36,371 nt of DNA. It comes from Pirellulales bacterium (lineage in GTDB: Bacteria; Planctomycetota; Planctomycetia; Pirellulales; Thermoguttaceae). A program made the position numbers and the translations under genes. Each line of letters starts with the position of its first letter. Within the stretch, counting starts at the first letter, position 1. The DNA lies in assembly GCA_016935315.1 (NCBI GenBank), contig JAFGRD010000071.1, positions 1 to 36,371 on the forward strand, given 5' to 3'. Below are positions 1 through 7,021 of the stretch, in pieces. A model generated the notes under the pieces. It did not search any database. It was not told where the DNA came from and was given only the letters and a program-made list of their open reading frames with translations.

Positions 1-1
1 C

Positions 2-118
2 TCGGTCGGGCGGTTGGCCTGGCTCTACGAGTTCGAGGCGGCGGGCTTCCGGACGCGCTCGCCGGCAAAGGTCCGCCCGATTGCCGAAGCGGTGGATTGG
101 CTGTTGAAGGATCGTTGA
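2..118 (+). CDS. C-terminal end of a giant secreted protein (partial)
   Basis: The frame is open from base 2 to a TGA at 116-118 and encodes 38 residues; the rest lies outside the window. The fragment begins SVGRLAWLYEFE and ends AVDWLLKDR. The same pattern (WLYE, a spacer of about 20 residues, then a short acidic/Leu-Leu end) closes the two giant lamin-tail proteins further along (WLYEFD...AVDQLLATLY and WLYEIA...AADMLLADDAY). I therefore infer that this is the end of a third secreted protein of the same class. It is convergent with the FG-GAP gene at 142-1317. The 13 bases 121-133 right after its stop match the right end of the dispersed repeat found at 19248-19349. Its domain content cannot be known from here. 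Confidence 0.75.
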   Translation, partial: SVGRLAWLYEFEAAGFRTRSPAKVRPIAEAVDWLLKDR

Positions 119-141
119 GCCGAACATCAATAGGTGCCAAT

Positions 142-1317
142 CTAGGGGGATTTGTCCACCAGCAGGTTCTCCAGAAACAGGTGCAGATTGCCGTTCCAGG
201 GTTTGGAGCAAATGTCCACGTCGCCGTCGCCGTCCACGTCGGCGGCCACTCCCTCGTGGCACCGCGGACCTTCCAAAATCAGGTGCTCCTGCCAACTTCC
301 GCCCCGCCCGTCGCGGTTCTCCCAAATGAACCAGCGCCGCTTTTCCTGCGGCCCGGAGGCTCCCAACGGTCCTTCGCCCGAGAAGACATCCGGGTCGCCG
401 TCGCCGTCGAAATCGGCGACGCTTAACGTGTGCAAATCGCCCTTGTTCGAGGCGATTTCGTGCCGCGTCCAGTTTCCTCCCCGCCCATCCCTGTTCTCGA
501 ACCAATGGGCCCTTCCCGTATCGTTGCCGCCGGCGTCGGCGTCGCACATCACCACGTCGTTGTCGCCGTCGCCGTCGAGGTCGAGGATCCAGGATTTCGT
601 GGTGTTCTTAAATCGGCCCTGATGGCCGCCGGCGATGTTCTCGTGCCATTGCCAGCGGGTGCCTTTGCCGTCGGTGTTTTCGTACCATCCGGTCGAGCGG
701 ACGATATCGCAGTCGCCGTCGCCGTCGAGGTCGGCCACGCCGCGCGGGGCAATGCCGCCGTGGACGGCCGGGCCGACTTCGTGGCTCGGCCAAGGCCCGG
801 TGGGATCTTGCGGGATCTCATACCAGAAGACGCCGGCCGAGTCTCGCATCACGACCAGGTCACGCCGCCCGTCGCCGTTGACGTCGGCCATCACGTTGTC
901 GTGCGTCCCGGCCACGACACCGTTCTCGTGTCGGGTGAACGGTTTACTGCGGGGACGGCCGGAATTGCGGAACCACGTGGCGCCCGAGATCTGGTCGAGC
1001 CAGCCGTCGCCGTCCACGTCGAATGCCACGCCACCGACGTCCGTGCCCGCCCGGCCGCCGATCTCGTGGCGGATCCACTGCTCGGCGCCGCGATACTCGA
1101 ACCACCAGACGTCGCCGCGATTGCAGCCGGCAATCCAGTCCAAATCGCCGTCGCGATCGACGTCCGCCAGGGAGGTCTGCCCCATCTGGTTCCCGATGCG
1201 GGCGATTTCGTGAACTCTGAACTCCGGAAAGTCGGCCGCCGCCGCCCGACATACGGTCAGGCAAAGCCCGGCCGTCAGCACGGCACGCCCAAGGCTGTCT
1301 CGAAAAATCGTTGACAT
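142..1317 (-). CDS. Secreted seven-blade FG-GAP/VCBS propeller protein
   Basis: This encodes 391 residues. I chose the ATG at 1317 because a Shine-Dalgarno-like AGAAGGGAG lies just upstream and the protein then starts with a signal peptide (charged MSTIFRDSLGR, hydrophobic core, Ala-rich cleavage zone near residues 25-28). The longer upstream reading runs into a dispersed repeat. The mature part has seven repeats, each with a DxDGDGxxD calcium-binding loop (DVDRDGDLD, DVDGDGWLD, DVNGDGRRD, DLDGDGDCD, DLDGDGDND, DFDGDGDPD, DVDGDGDVD) followed by a W-F/Y-E-N strand. This matches an integrin-like seven-blade FG-GAP propeller. Such proteins are exported, and many planctomycete ones are of unknown function. 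No enzyme domain or sorting tail is visible. The gene is convergent with the partial gene at 2-118. Confidence 0.85.
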   Translation of the reverse strand: MSTIFRDSLGRAVLTAGLCLTVCRAAAADFPEFRVHEIARIGNQMGQTSLADVDRDGDLDWIAGCNRGDVWWFEYRGAEQWIRHEIGGRAGTDVGGVAFDVDGDGWLDQISGATWFRNSGRPRSKPFTRHENGVVAGTHDNVMADVNGDGRRDLVVMRDSAGVFWYEIPQDPTGPWPSHEVGPAVHGGIAPRGVADLDGDGDCDIVRSTGWYENTDGKGTRWQWHENIAGGHQGRFKNTTKSWILDLDGDGDNDVVMCDADAGGNDTGRAHWFENRDGRGGNWTRHEIASNKGDLHTLSVADFDGDGDPDVFSGEGPLGASGPQEKRRWFIWENRDGRGGSWQEHLILEGPRCHEGVAADVDGDGDVDICSKPWNGNLHLFLENLLVDKSP

Positions 1318-1352
1318 GCTAGGCTCCCTTCTGCGTTGCGAACTGTGGTTTG

Positions 1353-1454
1353 TTGACGCTTGCACACTCAATGCGCCAGGGTGGCCAACGGGAGCCCAAC
1401 CTGTCCGGCCTCCCGTTGGTCGGCCTGGATCATTCACAATGCGAACATCGATCG
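1353..1454 (+). repeat. Dispersed ~100-bp hairpin repeat, copy A
   Basis: This aligns along its whole length with copy C (19248-19349) and with the reverse complement of copy B (8468-8570). The shared order is a TTGACGCTTGCAC-like left end, an inverted repeat GGCCAACGGGA (1383-1393) / TCCCGTTGGTC (1411-1421) around a 17-nt loop, and a right end GCGAACATC. It lies just upstream of the FG-GAP gene start. No transposase is associated with it, so a REP/MITE-like or structural element is the best description. Confidence 0.8.
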
Positions 1455-1804
1455 CTGGACTTCCGTGGAGGTCCTGGTGGTAGCTCGTCTTCAGGACGCT
1501 CGTCGTTCTCACGAGGCTCGGCATGGCCGCCTTTGGACCAGCATACTGCGCGGATCACTGCGGGTACAAGCAACCCACCGGACTCGCGGCGGTCCGCAGC
1601 CCTGCCCGTATTCGTTGCGGCCACGGCCAAGTCGAGGAAGCGGGCCCCCAAGAAATGGGATTGCCCCCTCTGCGGATTTCGCAAGGATAGAAGTGTTGGA
1701 TCGTGAAGACGCAACACGATGGACTAGACGGCCGCGAGGTGGTCCGATCCGCTGGTCCGACCGAAGCGGTGGGCTCTTTGGGGAAGGAGGTGATCTAGTG
1801 ATAT

Positions 1805-1882
1805 ATGGTTGTACTAGCGGGCGAGGTGGCTCCGCCTGACGACAGTCGGCGGATTGTCTCAGCGACAGCCGCCCGCCCGTGA
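1805..1882 (+). CDS. Candidate 25-residue small protein
   Basis: An ATG at 1805 opens 25 codons ending in TGA at 1880-1882; the product starts MVVLAGEVAPPDD. AAGGAGGTGATC at 1784-1795 is an unusually complete match to the 16S 3' end, although its distance to the ATG (about 13 nt after GGAGG) is slightly long. A GTG at 1799 in another frame would give only a 13-codon ORF. A strong intrinsic terminator (1916-1958) follows 34 nt after the stop on the same strand. I see no homology and no clear -35/-10 pair upstream. The same segment could instead be a structured small RNA, because GCGGGC (1816-1821) can pair with GCCCGC (1871-1876). Confidence 0.4.
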   Translation: MVVLAGEVAPPDDSRRIVSATAARP

Positions 1883-1915
1883 GGGTCTGCCTCGATGCGG
1901 ACCCCGGTCAAGACA

Positions 1916-1958
1916 CGCAAGGCCCGATTCCTCCACGGGATCGGGCCTTGGCGTTTTT
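1916..1958 (+). terminator. Rho-independent terminator (plus strand)
   Basis: AAGGCCCGAT (1919-1928) pairs perfectly with ATCGGGCCTT (1940-1949) around a 10-nt loop. A T5 run at 1954-1958 follows. The complementary strand has no T-run after the stem, so this ends a plus-strand transcript. The flanking recognised genes are both on the minus strand, which implies a short plus-strand transcript upstream. Confidence 0.8.
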
Positions 1959-1998
1959 CTGGCCAGTACATGTCGGAGTGCGGCCGGACGTGAGGGCC

Positions 1999-2550
1999 TC
2001 AGCGCCGTGGAGTGCCTCGGCGGCCGGCCTCCATCGCCAGCAATCGCTGTTTCATGGCCGTGGAGCCGGGCGCGGAAAACGCGCCTGGGCGGCCGCTGGC
2101 CGGCAGCACGCGGTGGCAGGGAACGATCAGCGGAAAGCGGTTGGCGGCCATGCAGTTGCCCACGGCCCGCGCCGCCCGCGGAGAACCCGCCAGAGCCGCC
2201 AGTCGTCCATAAGTACGTACCTCGCCGTAGGCAATCTTCCGGCATTGGGCTGTTACGCGGCGTTGGAAAGCGGTGAGGCCCTGCGTGTCGATTCGCACGT
2301 CGCGGAAATCGACCGGTTGGCCCGATGCGTAATCTTGCAGCCGCCGAACGAGTTGCGCGTTCCAGTCGCCCGGCTCGGCCGCTGCCCGCAGTCCGGGGTC
2401 CAGGGCCCGGATCGCGGCGCGCGAGGACGCATGGCCGAAGGTGAGCTGCTTCAGGGTTTTCCCCGCACCGATCAGGGCGATCCAGCCCAAGCGACTGGGG
2501 GCAACGACCAGGATTGGAGGGGCCTCTTCTCGAAGCCGGGCGGTGCTCAT
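1999..2550 (-). CDS. ogt: Methylated-DNA--protein-cysteine methyltransferase
   Basis: This is a direct-reversal DNA repair protein. It transfers the alkyl group from O6-alkylguanine (or O4-alkylthymine) to its own cysteine. It encodes 183 residues, a normal length for an Ogt/MGMT with a short N-terminal domain. The active-site motif PCHRV is present with the acceptor Cys at about residue 145. It is preceded by the helix-turn-helix region YGEVRTYGRLAALAGSPRAA and the conserved AVGNCMAANRFPLIV, and followed by the loop containing FSAPGSTAMKQRLLAME. I chose the ATG at 2550 because AAAAGGA sits about 8 nt upstream; a TTG seven codons earlier is less likely. It is divergent from the 2715 gene and the two share a 164-bp intergenic region. 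No Ada-type regulatory domain is attached. Confidence 0.93.
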   Translation of the reverse strand: MSTARLREEAPPILVVAPSRLGWIALIGAGKTLKQLTFGHASSRAAIRALDPGLRAAAEPGDWNAQLVRRLQDYASGQPVDFRDVRIDTQGLTAFQRRVTAQCRKIAYGEVRTYGRLAALAGSPRAARAVGNCMAANRFPLIVPCHRVLPASGRPGAFSAPGSTAMKQRLLAMEAGRRGTPRR

Positions 2551-2603
2551 GGCGGATTCCTTTTCCGGCAAGGAAATCTTCAGAGGGGGCGCTGGGGCTG
2601 CCT

Positions 2604-2633
2604 TTGACAGTGCGGGTCGGATGGCCTTATACT
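2604..2633 (+). promoter_or_regulatory. Sigma70-type promoter for the 2715 gene
   Basis: A perfect -35 TTGACA (2604-2609) is followed after 18 bp by TATACT (2628-2633). Transcription would begin near 2640, giving a leader of about 75 nt before the ATG at 2715. It is one of the best consensus matches in the window. Confidence 0.75.
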
Positions 2634-2714
2634 ATAGGCGGCCTCGATGCCAATTGCAGCCCTCGCTGCGGCGCCCGGTTTCTCGTTTGGCGCAAACAAC
2701 AAGGAATGGGTCGG

Positions 2715-3458
2715 ATGAATCGCTACAGCTCCCTGTGTGACGACTTCTATGTGAACATGAATCTCGGGACGGAGATGGAGTTGCCGGCCAATCGTGAAAC
2801 CGTGCTGCACTTCTTCGAGAGGGTGCAGAAGACATACCCCACAATGAGGAATTTCTATTGCCGCGAACGTGGGGATTTCGTGCTTGAAGAGGACAAGGAC
2901 CAGGGGGCCTACCGGTGGTGCACGATCGAACCCCGCCGCGTCTGCTCCGGCCAGGTCAACCCGGAGTCGATCGAAGAGGCGATCCAGCAGCACCAACTCG
3001 TCCTGGAGCTTGCCCCCTATCTACTTTCGGTTAGCCCGCTCGACTGCGAGGCGCTTGATCTGCTGTTCGGCTTCGATTTCACTTACCGGGGCAACCACAA
3101 CCAGTTGGTGGCCGAGGCCCTGGGGGTCGGACCGGCGTGGGAGCGGATCGCCGACATCTCCGGCGTAACCATGATCAACTATGAACCGTCGTTGACGATC
3201 GCCCTGGACGAGGAGTGCCGGCAGCAGTTTCGTCTGAGTGTGGAGACTCGAACCAACGCGTACCAGGTCCGCACGGGTGACTATCCGGAAGAGCAACTCA
3301 GCGTCTACGCGACCGCCCGGCAGTACGGCAGCTTGGGCGCTGAAAAGACGTTCGTAGAGACGCTCGAGCGGCTGACCAAAGTCTGCCACGAGATGATCGA
3401 CAGCCACGTGATTGAGAACGTCCTTCACCCGTTGGCCCGGACGATCGCCTTGAAGTAG
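2715..3458 (+). CDS. Conserved planctomycete-type hypothetical protein
   Basis: This encodes 247 residues, starting MNRYSSLCDDFYVNMNLGTE. AAGGA at 2701-2705 places ribosome binding 9 nt before the ATG at 2715; an ATG three codons earlier overlaps that site. There is no signal peptide and no membrane segment, so it should be cytoplasmic. The sequence is well-ordered alpha/beta in character, with conserved-looking stretches such as RGNHNQLVAEALG and FRLSVETRTNAYQVRTGDYPEEQLSVY. I associate it with a family of similar proteins in planctomycetes, but I know no established function and assign none. It has its own strong promoter (2604-2633), which suggests a housekeeping level of expression. Confidence 0.85.
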   Translation: MNRYSSLCDDFYVNMNLGTEMELPANRETVLHFFERVQKTYPTMRNFYCRERGDFVLEEDKDQGAYRWCTIEPRRVCSGQVNPESIEEAIQQHQLVLELAPYLLSVSPLDCEALDLLFGFDFTYRGNHNQLVAEALGVGPAWERIADISGVTMINYEPSLTIALDEECRQQFRLSVETRTNAYQVRTGDYPEEQLSVYATARQYGSLGAEKTFVETLERLTKVCHEMIDSHVIENVLHPLARTIALK

Positions 3459-3718
3459 GCTTGGGGGCAGCCGGCCTTGGCCGCTCGGTACAGCCGGCAC
3501 GATCGCCATACCCCGTTTGATCCCCCAAAGCCGACTCTTCCTTGCGTACCCGACCGCTTGGTTCCGCCGCTACGGCCGCCTGTTTTCCGGCCGGCAAGCC
3601 TCGGTAAGCTATCCTAGTCTAGGTAGTGCGGAAGCTGTTTCCGGACAGGCAAGGTCGTTTTTCCTACAGCCACGGCCGAGTTCGAAGGGTGAGAATGCGG
3701 CCCGGAGGTATCGGTGCC

Positions 3719-4201
3719 ATGAAAGTGCAAGACAAGCGCTCGTTACGAAAGCATCTGTTCGTCGATCCCAAGGTTCAGGGGGCTTTGGTAGCTCGCGTGA
3801 TCCTCTATTGGCTGGTTTGCCTGATCACCATCGCCTTGATGCTGCTCTGTTGGCGGATCATGGTCAGCGGGCCGGCCCGCCTGCCGCACACCCACCTCGA
3901 TGAAATGTGGTTCTACTACGGCCCGGCGGTGATTGCCTCTTTCCTGCTGCTGCCGCTGGTGATCGTCGACATCGTTCGGCTGAGCAATCGCTTTGCCGGC
4001 CCGATGCTGCGTTTGCGCCGTTCGATTCGGGAACTGGCTCGGGGAGAGCACGTGGAGCCGATCGGCTTTCGCGACAACGACTTCTGGCAGGATTTCGCCG
4101 AGGAGTTCAACGCCCTGCTGGCCCGAGTTCAGCGCGAGACCCCATCCGCTGAGGCGAAACGTGACGAGCACGAAGAACCGGTGGGCGCCGGCGTCGAGTA
4201 G
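3719..4201 (+). CDS. Two-helix membrane protein with a HAMP-like region
   Basis: This encodes 160 residues. GGAGG at 3703-3707 supports the ATG at 3719. Two membrane segments are visible, at about residues 24-46 (VILYWLVCLITIALMLLCW) and 65-84 (AVIASFLLLPLVIVDIV). Between them is a short loop of about 20 residues. The second helix runs into a HAMP-like linker: RLSNRFAGPMLRLRRSIRELARGE, then IGFRDNDFWQDFAEEFNALLARVQ. In known families HAMP domains relay signals from a membrane sensor to a kinase or methyl-accepting domain. Here nothing follows except about 20 charged residues, so it may act as a free adaptor or partner of another protein. The gene is convergent with selD, 34 bp away. The 260 bp upstream have no convincing promoter. 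Confidence 0.8.
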   Translation: MKVQDKRSLRKHLFVDPKVQGALVARVILYWLVCLITIALMLLCWRIMVSGPARLPHTHLDEMWFYYGPAVIASFLLLPLVIVDIVRLSNRFAGPMLRLRRSIRELARGEHVEPIGFRDNDFWQDFAEEFNALLARVQRETPSAEAKRDEHEEPVGAGVE

Positions 4202-4235
4202 CGCCGACGGCGTCAAAGGTCCCAGCATCGACGGG

Positions 4236-5276
4236 CTACGGCCTCACATCGATCAAGCCGGTCTCATTGAAGACGCCGACCCGGACGGCCTTCACGCCGT
4301 TTTGGAACGCCTCCTGCTGAAAACGTTCGGCTGCCTCGGGGGCCATCGCAACCAATAGGCCCCCCGAGGTCTGAGGGTCGTAAAGAAGCATCTCGCAGCC
4401 ATCCCGCGCGGCATGCGAAAGCCGCACGCGCTCGGCGTAAGCATCGCGATTGCGATAGGTGCCGGCGGGAATCAGACCCATCTGCATGTGCCGCTCGACC
4501 CCGGGCAGCCAGGGCAAGGCTTCCACGTCGAGATCCGCTCCCAACGTGCCGGCCGGGCCGAGCATCTCCGACAAGTGCCCTGCCAGTCCAAAACCGGTTA
4601 CGTCGGTCAGTGCTCGGGCGCCGGCGGCGATCGCCGTTTCCGCGGCCGATCGGTTCAGCATGGCCATGGTTGCGGCGGCGGCCTTTGCCTCGTCGGGCGA
4701 GGCCAGCCCCGCCTTGATCGCGGTGCTCAGAATACCCGTCCCCAACGGCTTGGTCAGATACAGCAGGTCGCCCGGCCGGGCGCCCCGGTTGCGCAGGATC
4801 CGTTCGGGGCGGACGGTGCCGATCACGGCCAGGCCGTATTTGGGCTCGTTGTCCTGCACCGTGTGGCCACCGACGAGTAAGCAGCCGGCCTCCGCGGCGG
4901 CTCGGGCCCCGCCGCCAAGGATCTCTTGCAGCGTCTCCAAGGGCAGGCAGTCGGGCCAGCAGACCAGATTCAAGGCGGCCAACGGCTGGGCCCCCATGGC
5001 GTAGATGTCGGAAAGCGAATTGGCCGCCGCGATCTGTCCCCAGAGTCCCGGATCGTCGACCACCGGTGTGATGAAATCGGCCGAGAAGCAGACCGCCAAG
5101 TCGTCCGAGACGCTCAGCACGGCCGCGTCGTCGAGCGTTTCCGGCCCCACCAGGAGCCGCGGATCGACGGCGGGCATCAAGTTCCCGATCACCTTGGACA
5201 GGTCGCACGGACCCAACTTGGCAGCTCAGCCCGACGCACTGGTCATTTGCGTCAGCCGCTTCGGCTTCTCGGCCAT
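4236..5276 (-). CDS. selD: Selenide, water dikinase with in-frame UGA (Sec17)
   Basis: SelD makes selenophosphate from selenide and ATP, the selenium donor for selenocysteine and selenouridine. Reading from the ATG at 5276 gives MAEKPKRLTQMTSASG, then TGA (5226-5228), then AAKLGPCDLSKV and an unbroken SelD to 4236. With the TGA decoded the protein is 346 residues, essentially the length of E. coli SelD (347). The UGA falls at residue 17 and is followed by Lys20, the positions of the essential Cys17 and Lys20 in E. coli. Later family features are also present: DDAAV, a DFITPVVDDP metal/nucleotide site, NSLSDIYAMG, GGHTVQDNEPKYG, TKPLGTGI, DVTGFGLAGHL and PQTSGGLL. AGAAGGGG lies about 5 nt before the ATG, and the start is 20 nt after the stop of the upstream desulfurase gene. 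A start downstream of the UGA would remove the catalytic residue. Confidence 0.93.
5196..5228 (-). promoter_or_regulatory. Bacterial SECIS-like element in selD
   Basis: On the mRNA, 16 nt after the UGA (5226-5228), GGGUC (5214-5210) pairs with GACCU (5204-5200) to close a 5-nt loop CGUGC (5209-5205). A lower UUGG/CCAA pairing can extend it with a bulge. The UGA-to-loop distance, the small apical loop and the G in the first two loop positions fit what is known of bacterial SECIS elements recognised by SelB. The structure was folded by eye. Confidence 0.7.
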
Positions 5277-5296
5277 AAAAACCCCTTCTGGGTGGT

Positions 5297-6451
5297 TTAC
5301 GCCGACTTGGCGATTGCGTGGATGCCCCGTAGAGCAACTTCGACATCTTCGATGGTGTTTCTCCAGCCCGGCGAAAGACGGACGGTGCCGTCGGGAAACG
5401 TGCCCAAGTGACGATGGGCGGCCGGGGCACACTGTAGCCCGGGGCGGCAAAGGACCCGCCACCGCTCCTCGAGCAGGGCGGCCACCTTGTCCGGGCGGAC
5501 GCCGTCGACGGTCAGCGACGCGCAAAGCGCGGTGCCGTCCTGCGGCGAGTGGGGCCGGACGCCCGGAATCCTGCCGGCCTCGTCCAACAGCAGGCCTGCC
5601 AGTTGCCGCTTGTGGTCTCCGAGCAGTCCCCGTTCCGCGATTCCCAGCAGGGCGCCGTGCGTCCCGGCAATCCCGTGCAGGTTCAACGTGCCTGACTCGT
5701 ACCGGTCGGGTCGAAAATCTGGTTGCTCGAGCGATTCCGACCGGCTGCCGGTGCCGCCGTGCTGGAGGGGGCGGACCTCGAAACGCGGATTCAGGTAGCA
5801 GACACCCACGCCCGTCGGCCCCAGCAACCCCTTGTGGACCGAGCAGGCGAGAAAATCGATTCCCTCCGGCTCGACGTGGATCGGCAGCACGCCTGCCGTT
5901 TGCGCCGCGTCGACCAACAGCGGCGTTTCCGGAAACACGGCCCGCAATCCGCGGACGTCCTGAACCGCGCCGTTGACGTTCGAGGCGTGGCAAACGGCCA
6001 GCAGGGCGAGTTTCTTACGGCCGGCGACGCGTCGGGCGGCCTCAAGATCGATCCTCCCATAGGGATCGGCCGCCAGCGTTTCCACCACGACGCCCTGCTC
6101 GTGTGCCCATCGCCTCAGGGGCCGCATCACCGAGTTGTGTTCCATGGGAGAGACCGCCACGACGTTGCCCGGCTGAAGCAGTCCCCGGATCACCAGATTC
6201 AGCCCCTCCGTGCACCCCCGCACGAACACGAGGTTCTCCGAACGTGAGACTCGCAGCAACTGGGCCAGTTCCTCTCGCGTCTGAAAGACGGTTCGGGCCG
6301 ATTCGACCGAGGGTTGATGCCCGCTGCGGCCGGCATTGGCCGTGACGTCGGTCAAGGCGCGGAGCATCTCCCGAGCCACTTCGTCCGGCTTGGGCCAACT
6401 GGTGGCCGCATGGTCGAGATAGACGACGTTTTCCACGGCTTGTTCCGTCAT
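5297..6451 (-). CDS. Class-V aminotransferase / cysteine desulfurase family protein
   Basis: This is a PLP enzyme of the NifS/SufS-like type, 384 residues. It starts VVYLDHAATSWPKP, the usual N-terminus of the family often found next to selD. Lys207 in SVHKGLLGPTGVG is the predicted PLP-binding lysine. HASNVNGAVQD and DAAQTAGVLP contain the cofactor His and Asp. Cys341 in RPGLQCAPAAH is the predicted catalytic cysteine. In this context it probably mobilises selenium (or sulfur) from selenocysteine/cysteine for the SelD reaction; that role is inferred from location and family. It overlaps the upstream DUF3343 gene by 4 bp (ATGA) and is followed 20 bp later by selD, so the three are translationally coupled or co-transcribed. 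Confidence 0.9.
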   Translation of the reverse strand: MTEQAVENVVYLDHAATSWPKPDEVAREMLRALTDVTANAGRSGHQPSVESARTVFQTREELAQLLRVSRSENLVFVRGCTEGLNLVIRGLLQPGNVVAVSPMEHNSVMRPLRRWAHEQGVVVETLAADPYGRIDLEAARRVAGRKKLALLAVCHASNVNGAVQDVRGLRAVFPETPLLVDAAQTAGVLPIHVEPEGIDFLACSVHKGLLGPTGVGVCYLNPRFEVRPLQHGGTGSRSESLEQPDFRPDRYESGTLNLHGIAGTHGALLGIAERGLLGDHKRQLAGLLLDEAGRIPGVRPHSPQDGTALCASLTVDGVRPDKVAALLEERWRVLCRPGLQCAPAAHRHLGTFPDGTVRLSPGWRNTIEDVEVALRGIHAIAKSA

Positions 6452-6675
6452 TCGCTCAGCTCGTGTATGCCTGCGATTTCAAGGTCTCGTTCGGCGGCCA
6501 CGGCTTCGACGTCCGCACGGTGCTCCCAGGCGAATTGCAGCGCCGTGCCGCAATCGCTGGAGAGGTGCCGGGGCGTCGGGATCGGCTTGCTCGACAGCCC
6601 CCTTGCCTTCAGCGCCTTCTCCAACTGAAACACGCCGTGGATCGCGTAAAACAGAATCACCCCCTGGCGGCACAT
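6448..6675 (-). CDS. DUF3343 family putative Se/S carrier protein
   Basis: This is a 75-residue protein with the DUF3343 signature: an N-terminal GVILFYAIHGVFQLEKAL strand-helix, then IPTPRHLSSDCGTAL with the conserved Cys42, then a short alpha/beta end. In known genomes these small proteins sit beside selD, yedF and desulfurase genes and are regarded as possible selenium or sulfur carriers. The ATG at 6675 has AAAGGG a few bases upstream. An internal GTG at codon 6 would match the usual family start more closely but has poorer spacing. It begins 1 nt after the stop of the TusA-like gene and overlaps the next gene by 4 bp. Confidence 0.88.
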   Translation of the reverse strand: MCRQGVILFYAIHGVFQLEKALKARGLSSKPIPTPRHLSSDCGTALQFAWEHRADVEAVAAERDLEIAGIHELSE

Positions 6676-6676
6676 G

Positions 6677-6898
6677 TTAACCCTTTCGGATGTTCAAGAC
6701 AAAGTTGCCGTCGTCCGCCTCCTTGGCCTCGACTCGGCAGGAGAGGGCTTCGGCCATGCGGGTCACGTTTTCGCGGCTGGTCACCGTATCGACCGTCACC
6801 TCGACGGTCCCGCTGTCGAGACTCTCGATGGCCCTCTTCGATAACAGAACGGGCTCGGGACACGAGAGCCCTCGAGCGTCGACCGTCTTGTCTGCCAT
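6677..6898 (-). CDS. TusA/SirA-like (YedF-type) carrier protein
   Basis: This is a 73-residue single-domain protein, KTVDARGLSCPEPVLLSKRAI at the start, with Cys13 in the hallmark LxCPxPV motif. TusA-family proteins carry sulfur or selenium as a persulfide/perselenide on this cysteine. YedF of selenium clusters has this domain plus a second domain. Here the second function seems to be supplied by the separate DUF3343 gene immediately downstream. A GGGGG tract lies 5' of the ATG at 6898. It is 123 bp downstream of the transporter gene and on the same strand, so probably in the same operon. Confidence 0.9.
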   Translation of the reverse strand: MADKTVDARGLSCPEPVLLSKRAIESLDSGTVEVTVDTVTSRENVTRMAEALSCRVEAKEADDGNFVLNIRKG

Positions 6899-7021
6899 GA
6901 TCGATACCCCCTATGCTCGCGCTTCGTTCGCCCTTGCAGGGTGAGGCAAGGAACGAGTTCCACACAGACGTGCTTCTTGTATGCTCACGACATCCCCCAC
7001 GGGCACGATTCTCGTCTCCTG

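Larger units (their letters stand above)
1318..1998. other. 681-bp intergenic region
   Basis: This gap between two minus-strand genes holds the ribosome binding site of the FG-GAP gene (about 1324-1333), one copy of the dispersed repeat (1353-1454), a short plus-strand ORF with a strong Shine-Dalgarno (1805-1882), and a plus-strand terminator (1916-1958). Bases 1455-1780 contain several open frames on both strands. None has a signal, ribosome binding site or domain that I can support. Confidence 0.6.

Noticed and set aside
142-1317. Repeated GTCGCCGTC-type trinucleotide runs as a microsatellite
   Set aside because: They are the complement of codons for the DxDGDGD calcium loops, spaced at the blade period, and are explained by the protein repeats.
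1430-1717. 95-codon minus-strand frame upstream of the FG-GAP gene
   Set aside because: It overlaps dispersed repeat copy A, has no ribosome binding site or recognisable domain, and I could not support it as a gene.
1784-1795. AAGGAGGTGATC as the 3' end of a 16S rRNA gene on the minus strand
   Set aside because: The bases beyond it do not match the conserved 16S 3' region, so it is read as a Shine-Dalgarno instead.
5226-5993. Minus-strand open frame that ends exactly at the selD UGA
   Set aside because: Its upstream part is an out-of-frame shadow of the desulfurase gene. Only the last 16 codons (from 5276) are real, and they belong to selD.
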